A DNA stretch of 64,000 nt from Dethiosulfovibrio peptidovorans (GTDB lineage Bacteria > Synergistota > Synergistia > Synergistales > Dethiosulfovibrionaceae): assembly GCA_002748665.1 (NCBI GenBank), contig PDTB01000016.1, forward strand, positions 1 to 64,000. The letters are read 5' to 3'. The notes under the pieces are model-generated. The model did not search any database. It saw only the letters and a list, made by a program, of their open reading frames with translations, and had not been told where the DNA came from. A program made the translations under genes and the position numbers. Of this stretch, positions 7,877 to 16,716 are shown piece by piece; positions within the stretch are counted from its first letter, which is position 1; every line of letters begins with the position of its first letter.

Positions 7877-9109
7877 TCAACAGGGAATTTTTATGGACGG
7901 TGAGTCGGCGTTTTTTTGAGCGTGGAGCTGCTGCCATGTTTTCAGGGGCAATCCCCAAACCTTGATGAACCCCACAGCCGACGAGTGGTCAAACCCATCG
8001 TCCTCCGAATAGGTGGCCAGATCGTGACTGTAAACCGACCAGTCGGACCTGAGCCCCTCCACCGTGGCCAGCCCCTTGAACAGTTTAACCCGAACGACTC
8101 CGCTCACGGTTTTCTGGGTCGTCTCGACAAAGGCATCGATAGCCTCTCTGAGGGGGGAGAACCAATAGCCAGTGTACACCAATTCGGAAAAAGTCGTCTC
8201 AAGCCATCTCTTGACAGCTAGGAGGTCTTTTGGCAACGTCATGGATTCCAGAGCCCGATGGGCCCTGATCAGGGTCACAGCTGCGGGGCACTCGTAGACC
8301 TCCCGGCTTTTAAAGCCAACCAGGCGGTCCTCTATCATGTCAATACGTCCCACTCCGTGAGCTCCGGCCATGGATCGAAGGGCCAGGATCAAGGAGGGCC
8401 CGTCCATGGGCACTCCATCAAGGGAGACGGGGATTCCCTTCTCAAAACATATCTCGACGACGGTAGGCTCATCGGGGGCATTCTCCTGAGAGACGGATAT
8501 CTGGAAGGCCTCTTCAGGACAGGTTGCCCAGGGATCCTCAAGAGCTCCACACTCGATGGCCCGCCCCCACAGGTTTTCGTCGATGCTGTAGGGAGACTGG
8601 ACCGATGCCCCGACGGGGATGTCATGCTCTTTGGCATACTCGATCTCAGCTTCCCGACTGAAATGCCAGTCTCGAACGGGAGCGATCACGTCCAACTCGG
8701 GATTCAGGGCCCCAATCGCCACCTCAAACCGGACCTGATCCTGCCCCTTGCCGGTACACCCGTGAGCCACAGCGACAGCCCCTTCGTTCCGCGCCACCCA
8801 CGCGAGTTGCTGGGCGATCAGAGGACGGGATAAGGCGGAGCTCAGGGGGTAGGTCCCCTGGTACATACCGTTGGCCTTTAAAGAGGGCCATACGAAGTCC
8901 TGAACAAACTGTTTTTTCAGGTCCATGACGTAGGCTGCGACGGCCCCTGTCTGTAAGGCCTTCGCCTTCTTTTCCCTCAGATCAACGGACTGACCCACGT
9001 CAGCCGTGAGGGTCACCACATCGTACCCACGCTCCATAAGCCAACACACCGCCACAGACGTGTCCAACCCTCCGCTATATGCCAAAACGACCTTTCCCTT
9101 TTTCTCCAT
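7877..9109 (-). CDS. argG: Argininosuccinate synthase
   Basis: A 410-residue enzyme joining citrulline and aspartate with ATP to form argininosuccinate. The N-terminal PP-loop reads VLAYSGGLDTSVAV (residues 8-21). SPYSIDENLWGR, a hallmark of ArgG, lies near residue 180. It is the first gene of the argGH pair. A TTGACA/TATACT promoter and an inverted repeat lie in its leader. TGGAGG precedes the ATG. No carbamoyltransferase gene is nearby, so citrulline may come from elsewhere or the pathway may serve citrulline use. Confidence 0.97.
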   Translation of the reverse strand: MEKKGKVVLAYSGGLDTSVAVCWLMERGYDVVTLTADVGQSVDLREKKAKALQTGAVAAYVMDLKKQFVQDFVWPSLKANGMYQGTYPLSSALSRPLIAQQLAWVARNEGAVAVAHGCTGKGQDQVRFEVAIGALNPELDVIAPVRDWHFSREAEIEYAKEHDIPVGASVQSPYSIDENLWGRAIECGALEDPWATCPEEAFQISVSQENAPDEPTVVEICFEKGIPVSLDGVPMDGPSLILALRSMAGAHGVGRIDMIEDRLVGFKSREVYECPAAVTLIRAHRALESMTLPKDLLAVKRWLETTFSELVYTGYWFSPLREAIDAFVETTQKTVSGVVRVKLFKGLATVEGLRSDWSVYSHDLATYSEDDGFDHSSAVGFIKVWGLPLKTWQQLHAQKNADSPSIKIPC

Positions 9110-9124
9110 AACTGGCCTCCAGAC

Positions 9125-9156
9125 ATGAACCTATTTTTTTCTTTTATCAGGTTCAT
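9125..9156 (-). promoter_or_regulatory. Inverted repeat in argG leader (possible operator or RNA hairpin)
   Basis: ATGAACCT and AGGTTCAT form a perfect 8-base inverted repeat separated by 16 AT-rich bases, between the argG promoter and start codon. It could bind an arginine-type repressor or fold in the leader RNA. It does not closely match the E. coli ARG box. Confidence 0.4.
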
Positions 9157-9172
9157 AAACTTTAGTTGCCTA

Positions 9173-9200
9173 AGTATAGTCCCTTCTCAAATTCTGTCAA
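9173..9200 (-). promoter_or_regulatory. Sigma-70 type promoter of argGH
   Basis: On the minus strand TTGACA (9200-9195), 16-base spacer, TATACT (9178-9173), about 60 bases before the argG start codon. Confidence 0.65.
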
Positions 9201-9434
9201 GCATGAAGCCAAGCCCTGTCGTTGCCCATTGATACCGTCCACATCGAGTATAACAGTGACAGAGAGGAAACGCCTCATACGGTGATTTCTGAGCCTGAGA
9301 CTCACCGACAGTCGTCCTTAACTCCCCCATATCACGGTCAAAGAGAGAGTGCGAACTACATGAAAGAACTACTGAACGACGAAATAGCAGCCAAGCATCA
9401 GAGCACGTTGTCAGAAGCACCAACCCCAGGGACT

Positions 9435-9622
9435 GCATCCACCGTCTCCTGGCCCGATCCAAGAGTTCGTCCATACGACCATAGGTTTCATAAGCTGCCC
9501 CGACGGAGAGGAAGATTCTATCATTTGTTTACTTTAAAAAAGCAACGATAACCTTTCTCTTCCACAGATAGTCTCCACTAAACACGCCGTCCACAGTTCG
9601 ATTTATCCTCTGCTCGAAAACA
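9435..9622 (-). pseudogene. Decayed fragment of a class I aldolase gene
   Basis: This otherwise gene-free stretch aligns with 12341-12526 inside the aldolase gene of this window, in the same orientation. Shared words include CTGGCCCGATCCA, GGTTTCATAAGCTG and CCACAGATAGT, but there are many substitutions and indels and no open frame. About 188 bases survive. It is either the remains of a second aldolase gene or an aborted duplication, next to another decaying gene. Confidence 0.65.
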
Positions 9623-9703
9623 TCGTTGACAAAAAGAAAAAATGGAGCAAGATATAATTATTATATGTAAATTTATTATTTTATCGAAGGAGAGCAGTCC
9701 CCT

Positions 9704-11746
9704 ATGTCAATACGGAAAAAACTCAGTCTGATAACAGTCATAGTGATCGTAATCATCGTAGTGATGACCAGATGACCACCACAACCCACCTTCGAACAAA
9801 CGCTATAACGTATTGTCTCCTCCGCGATGCGGGAACCGAGATCGCAGTGAAAACGGGAAAAGAAATAACAATGTACTTCAAAAACATCGCTGATATTACG
9901 TCTACGGCGGCAACAGCTTTCTCCTTTGGGCTCCAATCTTGCAATATGAACGAGGATGAGCTGGAAGAGATCGCTGTCGAACTTACCAAGTCAAACACAC
10001 AAAACGGGTTCGATAGCCTCTATTTTGCGTTTCAGTCAACTGGGCACCTGTCCGTTGGAAACAGATGGCAGGAACCCGATGACTACGACACTCGAAACCA
10101 CCCTTGGTATAAAAAAGCCGCCCAAAGCGACAGCAAACTCATGTTTTCTGAACCATACATAGACGCTCAATCGGGAGAACTCACCATCACGGCTGCCAAG
10201 GCCATTCATAACGAAAAAGGCAACCTTTTAGGCGTAACAGCCGGTTATGTTTTTATTTCAAAGCTCAATGAGATCGTACAAATATTAAAATATTTGGAGA
10301 AGATGTGGGTATTTTATTTAAAAAAGATGGAGTAGCCGCATCCTCTGGATAAAAAGAGGGCAAACATGAAGCTTAATCTCTTTACCAGTTCCAGATTTCC
10401 CAACAAACTCAAAATGGCTTTGCGAGAGTCCTTTGAAGGCCAAGCCAGATACAATGAGTTCCCAATCGATGGGGCAAAGCAAATGGTGTTTTTTTGTTCC
10501 CATTGGCGATGGATATTCTTTGGGTATTATCTTCCCGTTGTCTGTTATCGACAATTTAATTTGAAATCTTACAATATTTCTTCTGATCATCGCCTCAGTA
10601 GCTCTCATAATCTGTGGATTTTTAATATGGACCATCACCAGAGGGCTGCCCCGAAACATATCTGAAATGAAGGTTGTCAGCACAATGCTCGGACAAGGAG
10701 ATCTCACCGTCCGATTTGACGAATCGGGCAAAGATGAGTTATCCCATATCTCCAAGCACCTTAACAACATGATTGCCTCCGTAGCGAACGTGATTCGGAA
10801 AATTCGCCACGAGAGCGACACCACCAGTACTCAGGCCGAGGCTTTGAGTACTTTATCGACAGAAACTCTGACATCCATGGAGGATGTCAACAGCTCGATT
10901 TCAAAAGTAACAGAGGCAATCGCCAGTGCCTCGGTAACTGTAGAGGAGACCAACGCATCGGTTGAAGAATTTGCCGCCAACGCTCAGAGCACGGCCAAGA
11001 ATGCGGCAAACGGAGCCGAACAGGCATCGTATGTGTCCTCCATTTCTCAAGAAACAGTAACTGAGGTGGAGAGCACCCTGAAAAAAGTGAGAGAAGCCCA
11101 GGACACGGCGACCACCAGTATTCACAACATGCAGAAGCTGGGACAAGCAGTGAACGCAATCTCCTCCTTTATGGATACCATAACCTCCATCGCCGACCAG
11201 ACAAATTTACTGGCTCTGAATGCCGCCATTCAGGCAGCCCGTGCTGGCGATGCCGATCGAGGCTTCGCCGTCGTTGCCGAGGAGGTTCGAAAGCTTGCGG
11301 AAGAGTCAGCTCAGTCCGCACAAGAGGTATCCAAGCGCATGATCGATCTGAAAAGTCAGTCATCTCAGGCTGTCACAGCGACAGAAAACACAGAAAAACT
11401 ATTAGTTGAGACGGCAAACGCGACTCAAGACAAGTTCCAGCACACGATGGAGGCCATGTCTCTCCTCAACAAGGCGATCCAAAACATCGCAGCGCCCTCT
11501 CAGGAAGAGGCAATATCTTCGGAGGAGATCACCACAGCGATACAGAACATGACCAACGCCAACCACGAGGTGCTGATGTCCAACGAAGCTATTGAGGCAG
11601 CCTCTCAAGGAACATCTCATGTGGCAGAGTCCATAGCCCAGGAGGCTCAGACTGTCGCCACCAGTTCCGATGCTCTTCGGAGTCTCGTGAGAACCTTTAC
11701 TTTAGACAAAGAGTGGCTCGCAAAGACCGATCAGCTCACGCCCTAA
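9704..11746 (+). pseudogene. Methyl-accepting chemotaxis protein gene broken by several frameshifts
   Basis: An ATG at 9704 with GAAGGAG starts a membrane segment (LITVIVIVIIVVM) that hits TGA within 25 codons. A second frame from 9772 to 10335 carries a Cache-type sensor domain (HPWYKKAA, FSEPYID, GVTAGYVFISKL). Around 10300-10560 the protein continues only by changing frame several times, with one shift next to a T7 run near 10490 and a TGA just before the second membrane segment. From about 10560 the frame is clean: a membrane segment, a HAMP region, then the whole signalling domain including the highly conserved hairpin tip ([16 protein letters not shown]). The C-terminal 359 codons from 10667 could in principle be expressed as a soluble signalling fragment, but the sensor is dead. 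Confidence 0.8.
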
Positions 11747-11798
11747 ACAACGCCTTAACAAAGCTAAACTTCATAAAATGAACTTTCATCAACAACAT

Positions 11799-11830
11799 AA
11801 GGAGCCGCCCCAGAGGAGGGACGGCCCCTT
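11799..11830. terminator. Hairpin between chemoreceptor remnant and aldolase
   Basis: AAGGAGCCGCCCC pairs with GGGACGGCCCCTT (two mismatches) around AGAGGA, between convergent genes. It has no long U-run, so efficiency is uncertain. Confidence 0.5.
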
Positions 11831-11853
11831 ATGCAAAACTCCGAAAAAACGCT

Positions 11854-12741
11854 TCAGGCCACGGACGCCCTGTATATCTCATCGATGGACCGCGCGAGCA
11901 TCTCGTTGAACTCCTGATCGCTTTGAGATGCGAGGAGCCCCTCCGAGAGAGCCCGTGAGAAGCTGGCGATAAGCCCGGGATTTTCAGCCAATAAGCGATT
12001 GGCCTCCTCCCGACTGTAGCCTCCTGAAAGAGCCACCACCCGCATTACCCTGGGATGAGCGATGATATCCGAGTAGAACCCAGACACCGAGGGGATGGAC
12101 AACTTGAGCATAACCCAAACTCCCTCAGGGAGCCGATCCAGATGAGATGCGATCTCGGCCTTGAGGAGATCCTCGGAACGGGCTTTGTCGGAACTGTGAA
12201 TGTCGACCTCGGGTTCAATGATAGGCACCAAGCCACTACGAGCGATCCTGATACCGTACTCGAACTGCTGATCCACCACTGCCTTGATTCCCTGAGGCTG
12301 AGCCTCCTTGATGACGGAACGCATCTTGGTACCGAAAATCCGCCGTTCCCTGGCCCGATCCAGGAGTTCCTCCAGACCGGCTATGGGTTTCATAAGCTGG
12401 ACCCCGCCGGAGAGGGTATCTAATCCCTTGTCCACCTTGAGGAAAGGGACGATACCCTTTCTCTCCCACAGATAGTTCCCCGTGAGCAGGCCATCCACCG
12501 TTCGGTCCATCGTCTGTTCAAACAGGATAGCCCCCAAAATGCGCTCCGACGTAAAAGACGGGCTGGTGACGATCCGGGTGCGCATGGCATGGACCAGATC
12601 GAACATTTCCCGATCACCGTCGTACTCAGATTCCCGAATACCGTAGAGAGCGAGGGCCTTGGGGGTACTGCCTCCGCTTTGATCCAGAGCAGCGATAAAC
12701 CCCTTGCCACTAGACATACGTTCTGCCTGTCTCTCGTTCAT
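11854..12741 (-). CDS. Fructose-bisphosphate aldolase, class I
   Basis: A 295-residue Schiff-base aldolase that cleaves fructose 1,6-bisphosphate into two triose phosphates. Family motifs seen are [14 protein letters not shown] near the N-terminus, PIIEPEVDI in the middle, MLKLSIPSV with the expected Schiff-base lysine, and [15 protein letters not shown] chose the ATG at 12741, which lies eight bases after AGGGG. ATG at 12747 is the alternative, and the open frame extends upstream without a ribosome site. It ends a short minus-strand unit after the aminotransferase gene, about 120 bases downstream of that gene. A scrap of a related gene lies at 9435-9622. Confidence 0.9.
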   Translation of the reverse strand: MNERQAERMSSGKGFIAALDQSGGSTPKALALYGIRESEYDGDREMFDLVHAMRTRIVTSPSFTSERILGAILFEQTMDRTVDGLLTGNYLWERKGIVPFLKVDKGLDTLSGGVQLMKPIAGLEELLDRARERRIFGTKMRSVIKEAQPQGIKAVVDQQFEYGIRIARSGLVPIIEPEVDIHSSDKARSEDLLKAEIASHLDRLPEGVWVMLKLSIPSVSGFYSDIIAHPRVMRVVALSGGYSREEANRLLAENPGLIASFSRALSEGLLASQSDQEFNEMLARSIDEIYRASVA

Positions 12742-12861
12742 GAACATCGCCCCTTTTCTTAAAATACAGGTCTGCGGCCGTCGGGATGACAGGCCACACA
12801 GGTCGAACGGTCCTTCATACAGACAGTATAACAGGAGCAAGGGCAGCCGACGAATCCCCGA

Positions 12862-14043
12862 TCAGAGACTTTGGCGAAGCAGGAGCCCCAGACGGCGTAT
12901 TCCCTCCCTCAGACGATCTTCAGGAACCGCCGAGAAGTTGAGCCTCATGAAGTTCTCGTGCCCCGATTCGGCGAAAAAGGCCCCACCCGGCACGAAGGCA
13001 ACCTTATGCCGGGTGACAGCCTCGGCAAAGATCTCCCGAGCGTTGACCCCTTCGGGAAGAGACACCCAGGCGAAGAGCCCTCCTAGCGGTGGACGGACCG
13101 ATGCTTCCTGGGGGAAATGCTCATCCACAGCTTCCAGTAAGGCGTTGAGTCGCTTCTTGTAGACGTCACAGAGACGACGAACATGGGCATCCAGGTCAAA
13201 CATCTCGTCGTAGGCCACAATTTGAGCTTGATGCAGTGTGGAGGAACAGAGGATATCGTTCTGTTTCATATCCATAAAGGCCATAAGGATATCGGGACAA
13301 GCCATCATCCAGGCCACCCTCATTCCGGGACAGAAAATCTTTGAGAAGGACCCCAGAGAGATCACCGTTCCCTTCTCGTCAAAACTCTTGATTGATGGCG
13401 GGCAGGCCCCCTCGAAGCGGAGCTCACCGTAGGGATTGTCCTCCACAGCCGGGACGTCGTACTCCCCGACAAGACGGGCAAAGGCCCTACGTCGTTCCAC
13501 AGACCAATCGATTCCTGTGGGGTTTTGAAAATCAGGGTTAACGTAGACCAGGCGAACTCCTTGAACGTCACGGAGCTTGCGCTCCAGATCCTCCATGACC
13601 ATGCCATCATCATCGGTCTCTACCTCGATGAAACGGGCTCCGTAAGTCCGAAAAGCCCCCAGAGCTCCCAGATATGTGGGGCTCTCACAAAGCACGACCG
13701 ATCCTTCGTCGAGGAAGACCTTTCCCGCTATGTCGAGCGCCTGTTGGGAACCGTTGGTAATCAGGATCTGATCCGGCTCCGCAGGGGTCCTGTATTTCTC
13801 AGCCATTCTCCTGGCAATCATAGACCGCAATCTGGGATCACCCTGAGACGACGAGTACTGCAGAGCACGCCCTCCTTCGCGATCTATAACCACCGTCGTC
13901 GCGGCCTTTACCTCCTCAACGGGAAACAATTCCGGCGCCGGAATTCCTCCGGCCAAGGAGAGAATCTCTGGATCTGACACAGCCTTCAGGATCGCCGCCA
14001 CATCAGACGAATCGCTCCATGCAACCCTCTGAGAAAACTCCAT
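12862..14043 (-). CDS. PLP-dependent class I aminotransferase (2-aminoadipate/aromatic type)
   Basis: A 393-residue fold-type I aminotransferase of the MocR/LysN-like group. Motifs are LSLAGGIPAPELFP near the N-terminus, NPDFQNPTG, EDNPYGELRF, and the PLP-lysine segment SLGSFSKIFCPGMRVAW. Such enzymes move amino groups between amino acids and 2-oxoglutarate; substrate cannot be assigned. A perfect-consensus promoter lies about 95 bases upstream. Two further members of the same group, more similar to each other, occur at 23720 and 25202. The next gene downstream is the aldolase. Confidence 0.85.
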   Translation of the reverse strand: MEFSQRVAWSDSSDVAAILKAVSDPEILSLAGGIPAPELFPVEEVKAATTVVIDREGGRALQYSSSQGDPRLRSMIARRMAEKYRTPAEPDQILITNGSQQALDIAGKVFLDEGSVVLCESPTYLGALGAFRTYGARFIEVETDDDGMVMEDLERKLRDVQGVRLVYVNPDFQNPTGIDWSVERRRAFARLVGEYDVPAVEDNPYGELRFEGACPPSIKSFDEKGTVISLGSFSKIFCPGMRVAWMMACPDILMAFMDMKQNDILCSSTLHQAQIVAYDEMFDLDAHVRRLCDVYKKRLNALLEAVDEHFPQEASVRPPLGGLFAWVSLPEGVNAREIFAEAVTRHKVAFVPGGAFFAESGHENFMRLNFSAVPEDRLREGIRRLGLLLRQSL

Positions 14044-14138
14044 ACACTATCGCCCCTTTCGAAGGACACTCTCGATCCGAGCCCTCCCATTCCAGAATGG
14101 AAGCACCGGTCCAAATCGATCGTGTAAAAATTTCAAAA

Positions 14139-14167
14139 ATTATACATGACGTCTTCTCCCCTGTCAA
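14139..14167 (-). promoter_or_regulatory. Consensus sigma-70 promoter for the aminotransferase gene
   Basis: On the minus strand TTGACA (14167-14162), exactly 17 bases, TATAAT (14144-14139). Both hexamers match consensus perfectly. The rest of the 358-base divergent gap (14044-14401) holds no gene; a small CCATTC/GAATGG hairpin lies in the leader near 14088-14101. Confidence 0.75.
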
Positions 14168-14401
14168 AATACTTAAGGCAGTACGAAACCTCACTGCTGC
14201 TCACCACATTCTGGAAGAGGCAAGCTGGCATATCCTGCCCTCCGTAGCCTCTTCTCATCGCTTCCCATACGACCCTGAAATCATTGATACGTTTCATGGT
14301 GTTTCCAGGGACTCGATCCTTGGTGTATATTTGTACCACATACCATGAATCATAGAGCCCCAGATGGCGCTCTTGGCGATACGAGGAAGGAGAAACGACA
14401 T

Positions 14402-15688
14402 ATGGCACAATCTGCGATGAAGCTGGGCAAGGAGAAGATCCAGGTCTCCGTGCCTGACGAAGGTCTTCTGGGAACATTGGAGAGCCGCCCCATACCGGGA
14501 GCCGGAAGTGAGGAGGAGGTGATCCGAAGGGCTCTGGAAAACCCGGTGAACAGCCCGAAGCTGAGGGACCTGGTTCGCTCTGGGGAGTCCGTCTGCATAG
14601 TGATCTGCGACATCACCCGGGTGTGGCAGCGACCCCACGTCTACCTTCCTCTCCTGTTAAAGGAACTCGAACGAGCAGGGGTGAAAGACGAGGACATCAC
14701 GTTTCTCAGTGGTACGGGAACGCACAGGGATCAGACATCTGAGGAACACCAGGCCCTTCTGGGGGACCTGTCCAGCCGGTTCTCCGTGGTGGACAATCAC
14801 TGCGAGGATCGTTCGTCCCTGGTCCATGTGGGTGTCACATCGCTGGGTACACCGGTCGAGATCAACAAAAGAGCCCTGGAATCTGATCACGTGGTGATCA
14901 CCGGAGCCGTGGTCTACCATTTCATGGCGGGCTGGGGGGGCGGTCGGAAGGCTATTCTGCCGGGTATCGCCGGGCGGGAGACCGTCATGAAAAACCACTC
15001 CTTGGCCCTTCTCCCCTCGCCGGGAACGGGACGGAACATGAACTGCCGAAGCGGTAATCTGGAGGGGAACCTGATCCACCAAGACATGATGGAGGCCGCC
15101 GCTATGGTAGCCCCATCCTTTGCCCTCAACGTGGTCATCGGATCGGGGACCGGCACCATCGACGCTGCCCTTGCGGGGGACTGGAAGGAGGCCCATCTGG
15201 AGGCCACCCAGATCGTGGATCAAGCCGACGGAGTTCCCATTACAGAGAAGGCCGATGTGGTCATCGCATCAGCAGGAGGCTACCCCAAGGACATTAACTT
15301 CTATCAGGTTTCCAAAACTATCATGAACGGCTACGAGGCAGTGAAACACGGAGGTGCCCTCATCATCCTGGGAGAGTGCTCCGAAGGCTACGGCAACGGA
15401 GAGGTCCAGTTCATGCTGCAGGACTTCCACACCCAGGAGGAACGAGAAGCCGAACTCCGTCGGGAGTTCACCATCGCAAAATACGTAGGATATTTTGTGG
15501 GACAGGTTGCCCGGGACACCGATTTTTACCTGGTTTCCCGGATGGATCCCAAGGAACTGGAGGGAACGGGGATCATCCCAATCCAGTCTTTAGAGCAGGC
15601 CATGGAGATGATCTCCGCCAAGGGACGGGGACCGACTATCTGGCTCATGCCCACCGGCGCCAGCGTACTGCCAAAAATTTCAGGATAG
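14402..15688 (+). CDS. larA: LarA-like nickel-dependent racemase
   Basis: A 428-residue member of the lactate racemase (LarA, DUF2088) family, which uses a nickel-pincer cofactor to racemise 2-hydroxyacids. Family signatures are FLSGTGTHR at about residue 103, VVYHFMAGWGGGRKAILPGIAG with the cofactor-binding Lys/His region, and ASAGGYPKDINFYQ. Start at ATG 14402 is supported by GAGGAAGGAGA; the open frame extends 19 codons further with no ribosome site. No larB, larC or larE is seen nearby, so the cofactor genes must be elsewhere if it works like LarA. The true substrate of this subfamily is uncertain. It is a monocistronic gene convergent with azlD. Confidence 0.8.
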   Translation: MAQSAMKLGKEKIQVSVPDEGLLGTLESRPIPGAGSEEEVIRRALENPVNSPKLRDLVRSGESVCIVICDITRVWQRPHVYLPLLLKELERAGVKDEDITFLSGTGTHRDQTSEEHQALLGDLSSRFSVVDNHCEDRSSLVHVGVTSLGTPVEINKRALESDHVVITGAVVYHFMAGWGGGRKAILPGIAGRETVMKNHSLALLPSPGTGRNMNCRSGNLEGNLIHQDMMEAAAMVAPSFALNVVIGSGTGTIDAALAGDWKEAHLEATQIVDQADGVPITEKADVVIASAGGYPKDINFYQVSKTIMNGYEAVKHGGALIILGECSEGYGNGEVQFMLQDFHTQEEREAELRREFTIAKYVGYFVGQVARDTDFYLVSRMDPKELEGTGIIPIQSLEQAMEMISAKGRGPTIWLMPTGASVLPKISG

Positions 15689-15696
15689 AGAGATCT

Positions 15697-16032
15697 CTAC
15701 CGAATCACCCGAAGCAGGACCATGTATATAACTGTCCCCACAAAAACGCTGAGAAACTGGTTTCGACAGACTCTATGAATCACGGCAACCGAGGCCAGGG
15801 CAATACACTCGGGAAGGCCGAAGGGAGAGGCATGAAACTGAACGTGCCTTAGGCAATAGAACACCAGAATGACCATGATAGCCCCAGGAAGAACCGTGCC
15901 CAAATACTCGACGACAGGGGGGAGCTTTGTTCTCCCCCCCAGGGTCACGTAAGGCAATCCTCGCGTGAGAGCCGTCACTGCGGCAACGACTACGAGGGTC
16001 GCCATGGGCCAGGAAGACTCAGGAGGAACCAC
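15697..16032 (-). CDS. azlD: AzlD-type branched-chain amino acid exporter, small subunit
   Basis: A 111-residue protein with four predicted membrane segments, matching AzlD in size and pattern (VAAVTALTRGLPYVTL at the start). It overlaps the end of azlC by 14 bases, the usual arrangement. Together they export branched-chain amino acids or related compounds. It ends 8 bases from the convergent larA-like gene. Confidence 0.85.
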   Translation of the reverse strand: MVPPESSWPMATLVVVAAVTALTRGLPYVTLGGRTKLPPVVEYLGTVLPGAIMVILVFYCLRHVQFHASPFGLPECIALASVAVIHRVCRNQFLSVFVGTVIYMVLLRVIR

Positions 16033-16696
16033 GACGAACCTCCAACTGGCGAGTGACGCTTCCTCTGACGAAGAAGAGGACCACTAAACTGATGGTCAGA
16101 GCCGGAAGCAAAAAATGCTCCCGCCCGAGGAGCAATATGCACCCCACAGCACTCCCTGCTCCTACGAAAGAAGGAAGCCAGGTTCCCAAGCGTCGCCCTT
16201 GATCCAGAACCGCCGTAGCAAAAAACGCAGTGGCAGAGAACTCGATTCCCGCGAGAGATCCAGGTATGGATCGCCCCAGCAGAGCACCCACGGCGCAACT
16301 GAAGACCCACAGGCAATGACAGAGGACGGCGATCAAAAACATTACCCTGTCTTGATCCAAGTCCTGGGGGCACTCCAAGGACGACAACAGAGAGTACGTT
16401 TCATCGGTGAGGGTCAGCGCCATGTACGGATACGCCCGCCCCATTCGCCGAAAGGTCTCCACGAAACCTATGCCATAAAAAACGTGACGCCCGTTGACGA
16501 ACAGGGTCATGATCGCAGTGGTCAGCAGAGAATCCCCCGACGCCAGGAGAGAGATCATGACGATCTGCATAGACCCAGCGTAGACCACCAATCCGACGCA
16601 TACCGCCCAACGAGCGGAGAAACCGGCCTTATGGGCCAGAACACCGAAGGCGACCCCAACGAACAGGTACGAGAAAAGGAGCGGGGCAATGGCCAC
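16019..16696 (-). CDS. azlC: AzlC-type amino acid exporter, large subunit
   Basis: A 225-residue protein with several membrane segments and the AzlC signature region (FSYLFVGVAFGVLAHKAG, YAGSMQIVMI, LFVNGRHVFYG, LTDETYSLL). The start is uncertain: GTG at 16696 lies about 15 bases after AAGGAG, and the frame is open through CTG/CTC codons up to the stop of the preceding argH paralogue. The 21-base gap suggests translational coupling. Co-transcription with an argH paralogue hints that the exported compound may relate to that enzyme's product, but this is inference. Confidence 0.85.
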   Translation of the reverse strand: MAIAPLLFSYLFVGVAFGVLAHKAGFSARWAVCVGLVVYAGSMQIVMISLLASGDSLLTTAIMTLFVNGRHVFYGIGFVETFRRMGRAYPYMALTLTDETYSLLSSLECPQDLDQDRVMFLIAVLCHCLWVFSCAVGALLGRSIPGSLAGIEFSATAFFATAVLDQGRRLGTWLPSFVGAGSAVGCILLLGREHFLLPALTISLVVLFFVRGSVTRQLEVRRGSS

Positions 16697-16716
16697 CAGG
16701 GCAAATCTGAGCTCCT

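Noticed and set aside
9626-9658. TTGACA and TATAAT before the chemoreceptor remnant
   Set aside because: The spacing is 21 bases, too long for a normal sigma-70 promoter; mentioned only with the pseudogene.
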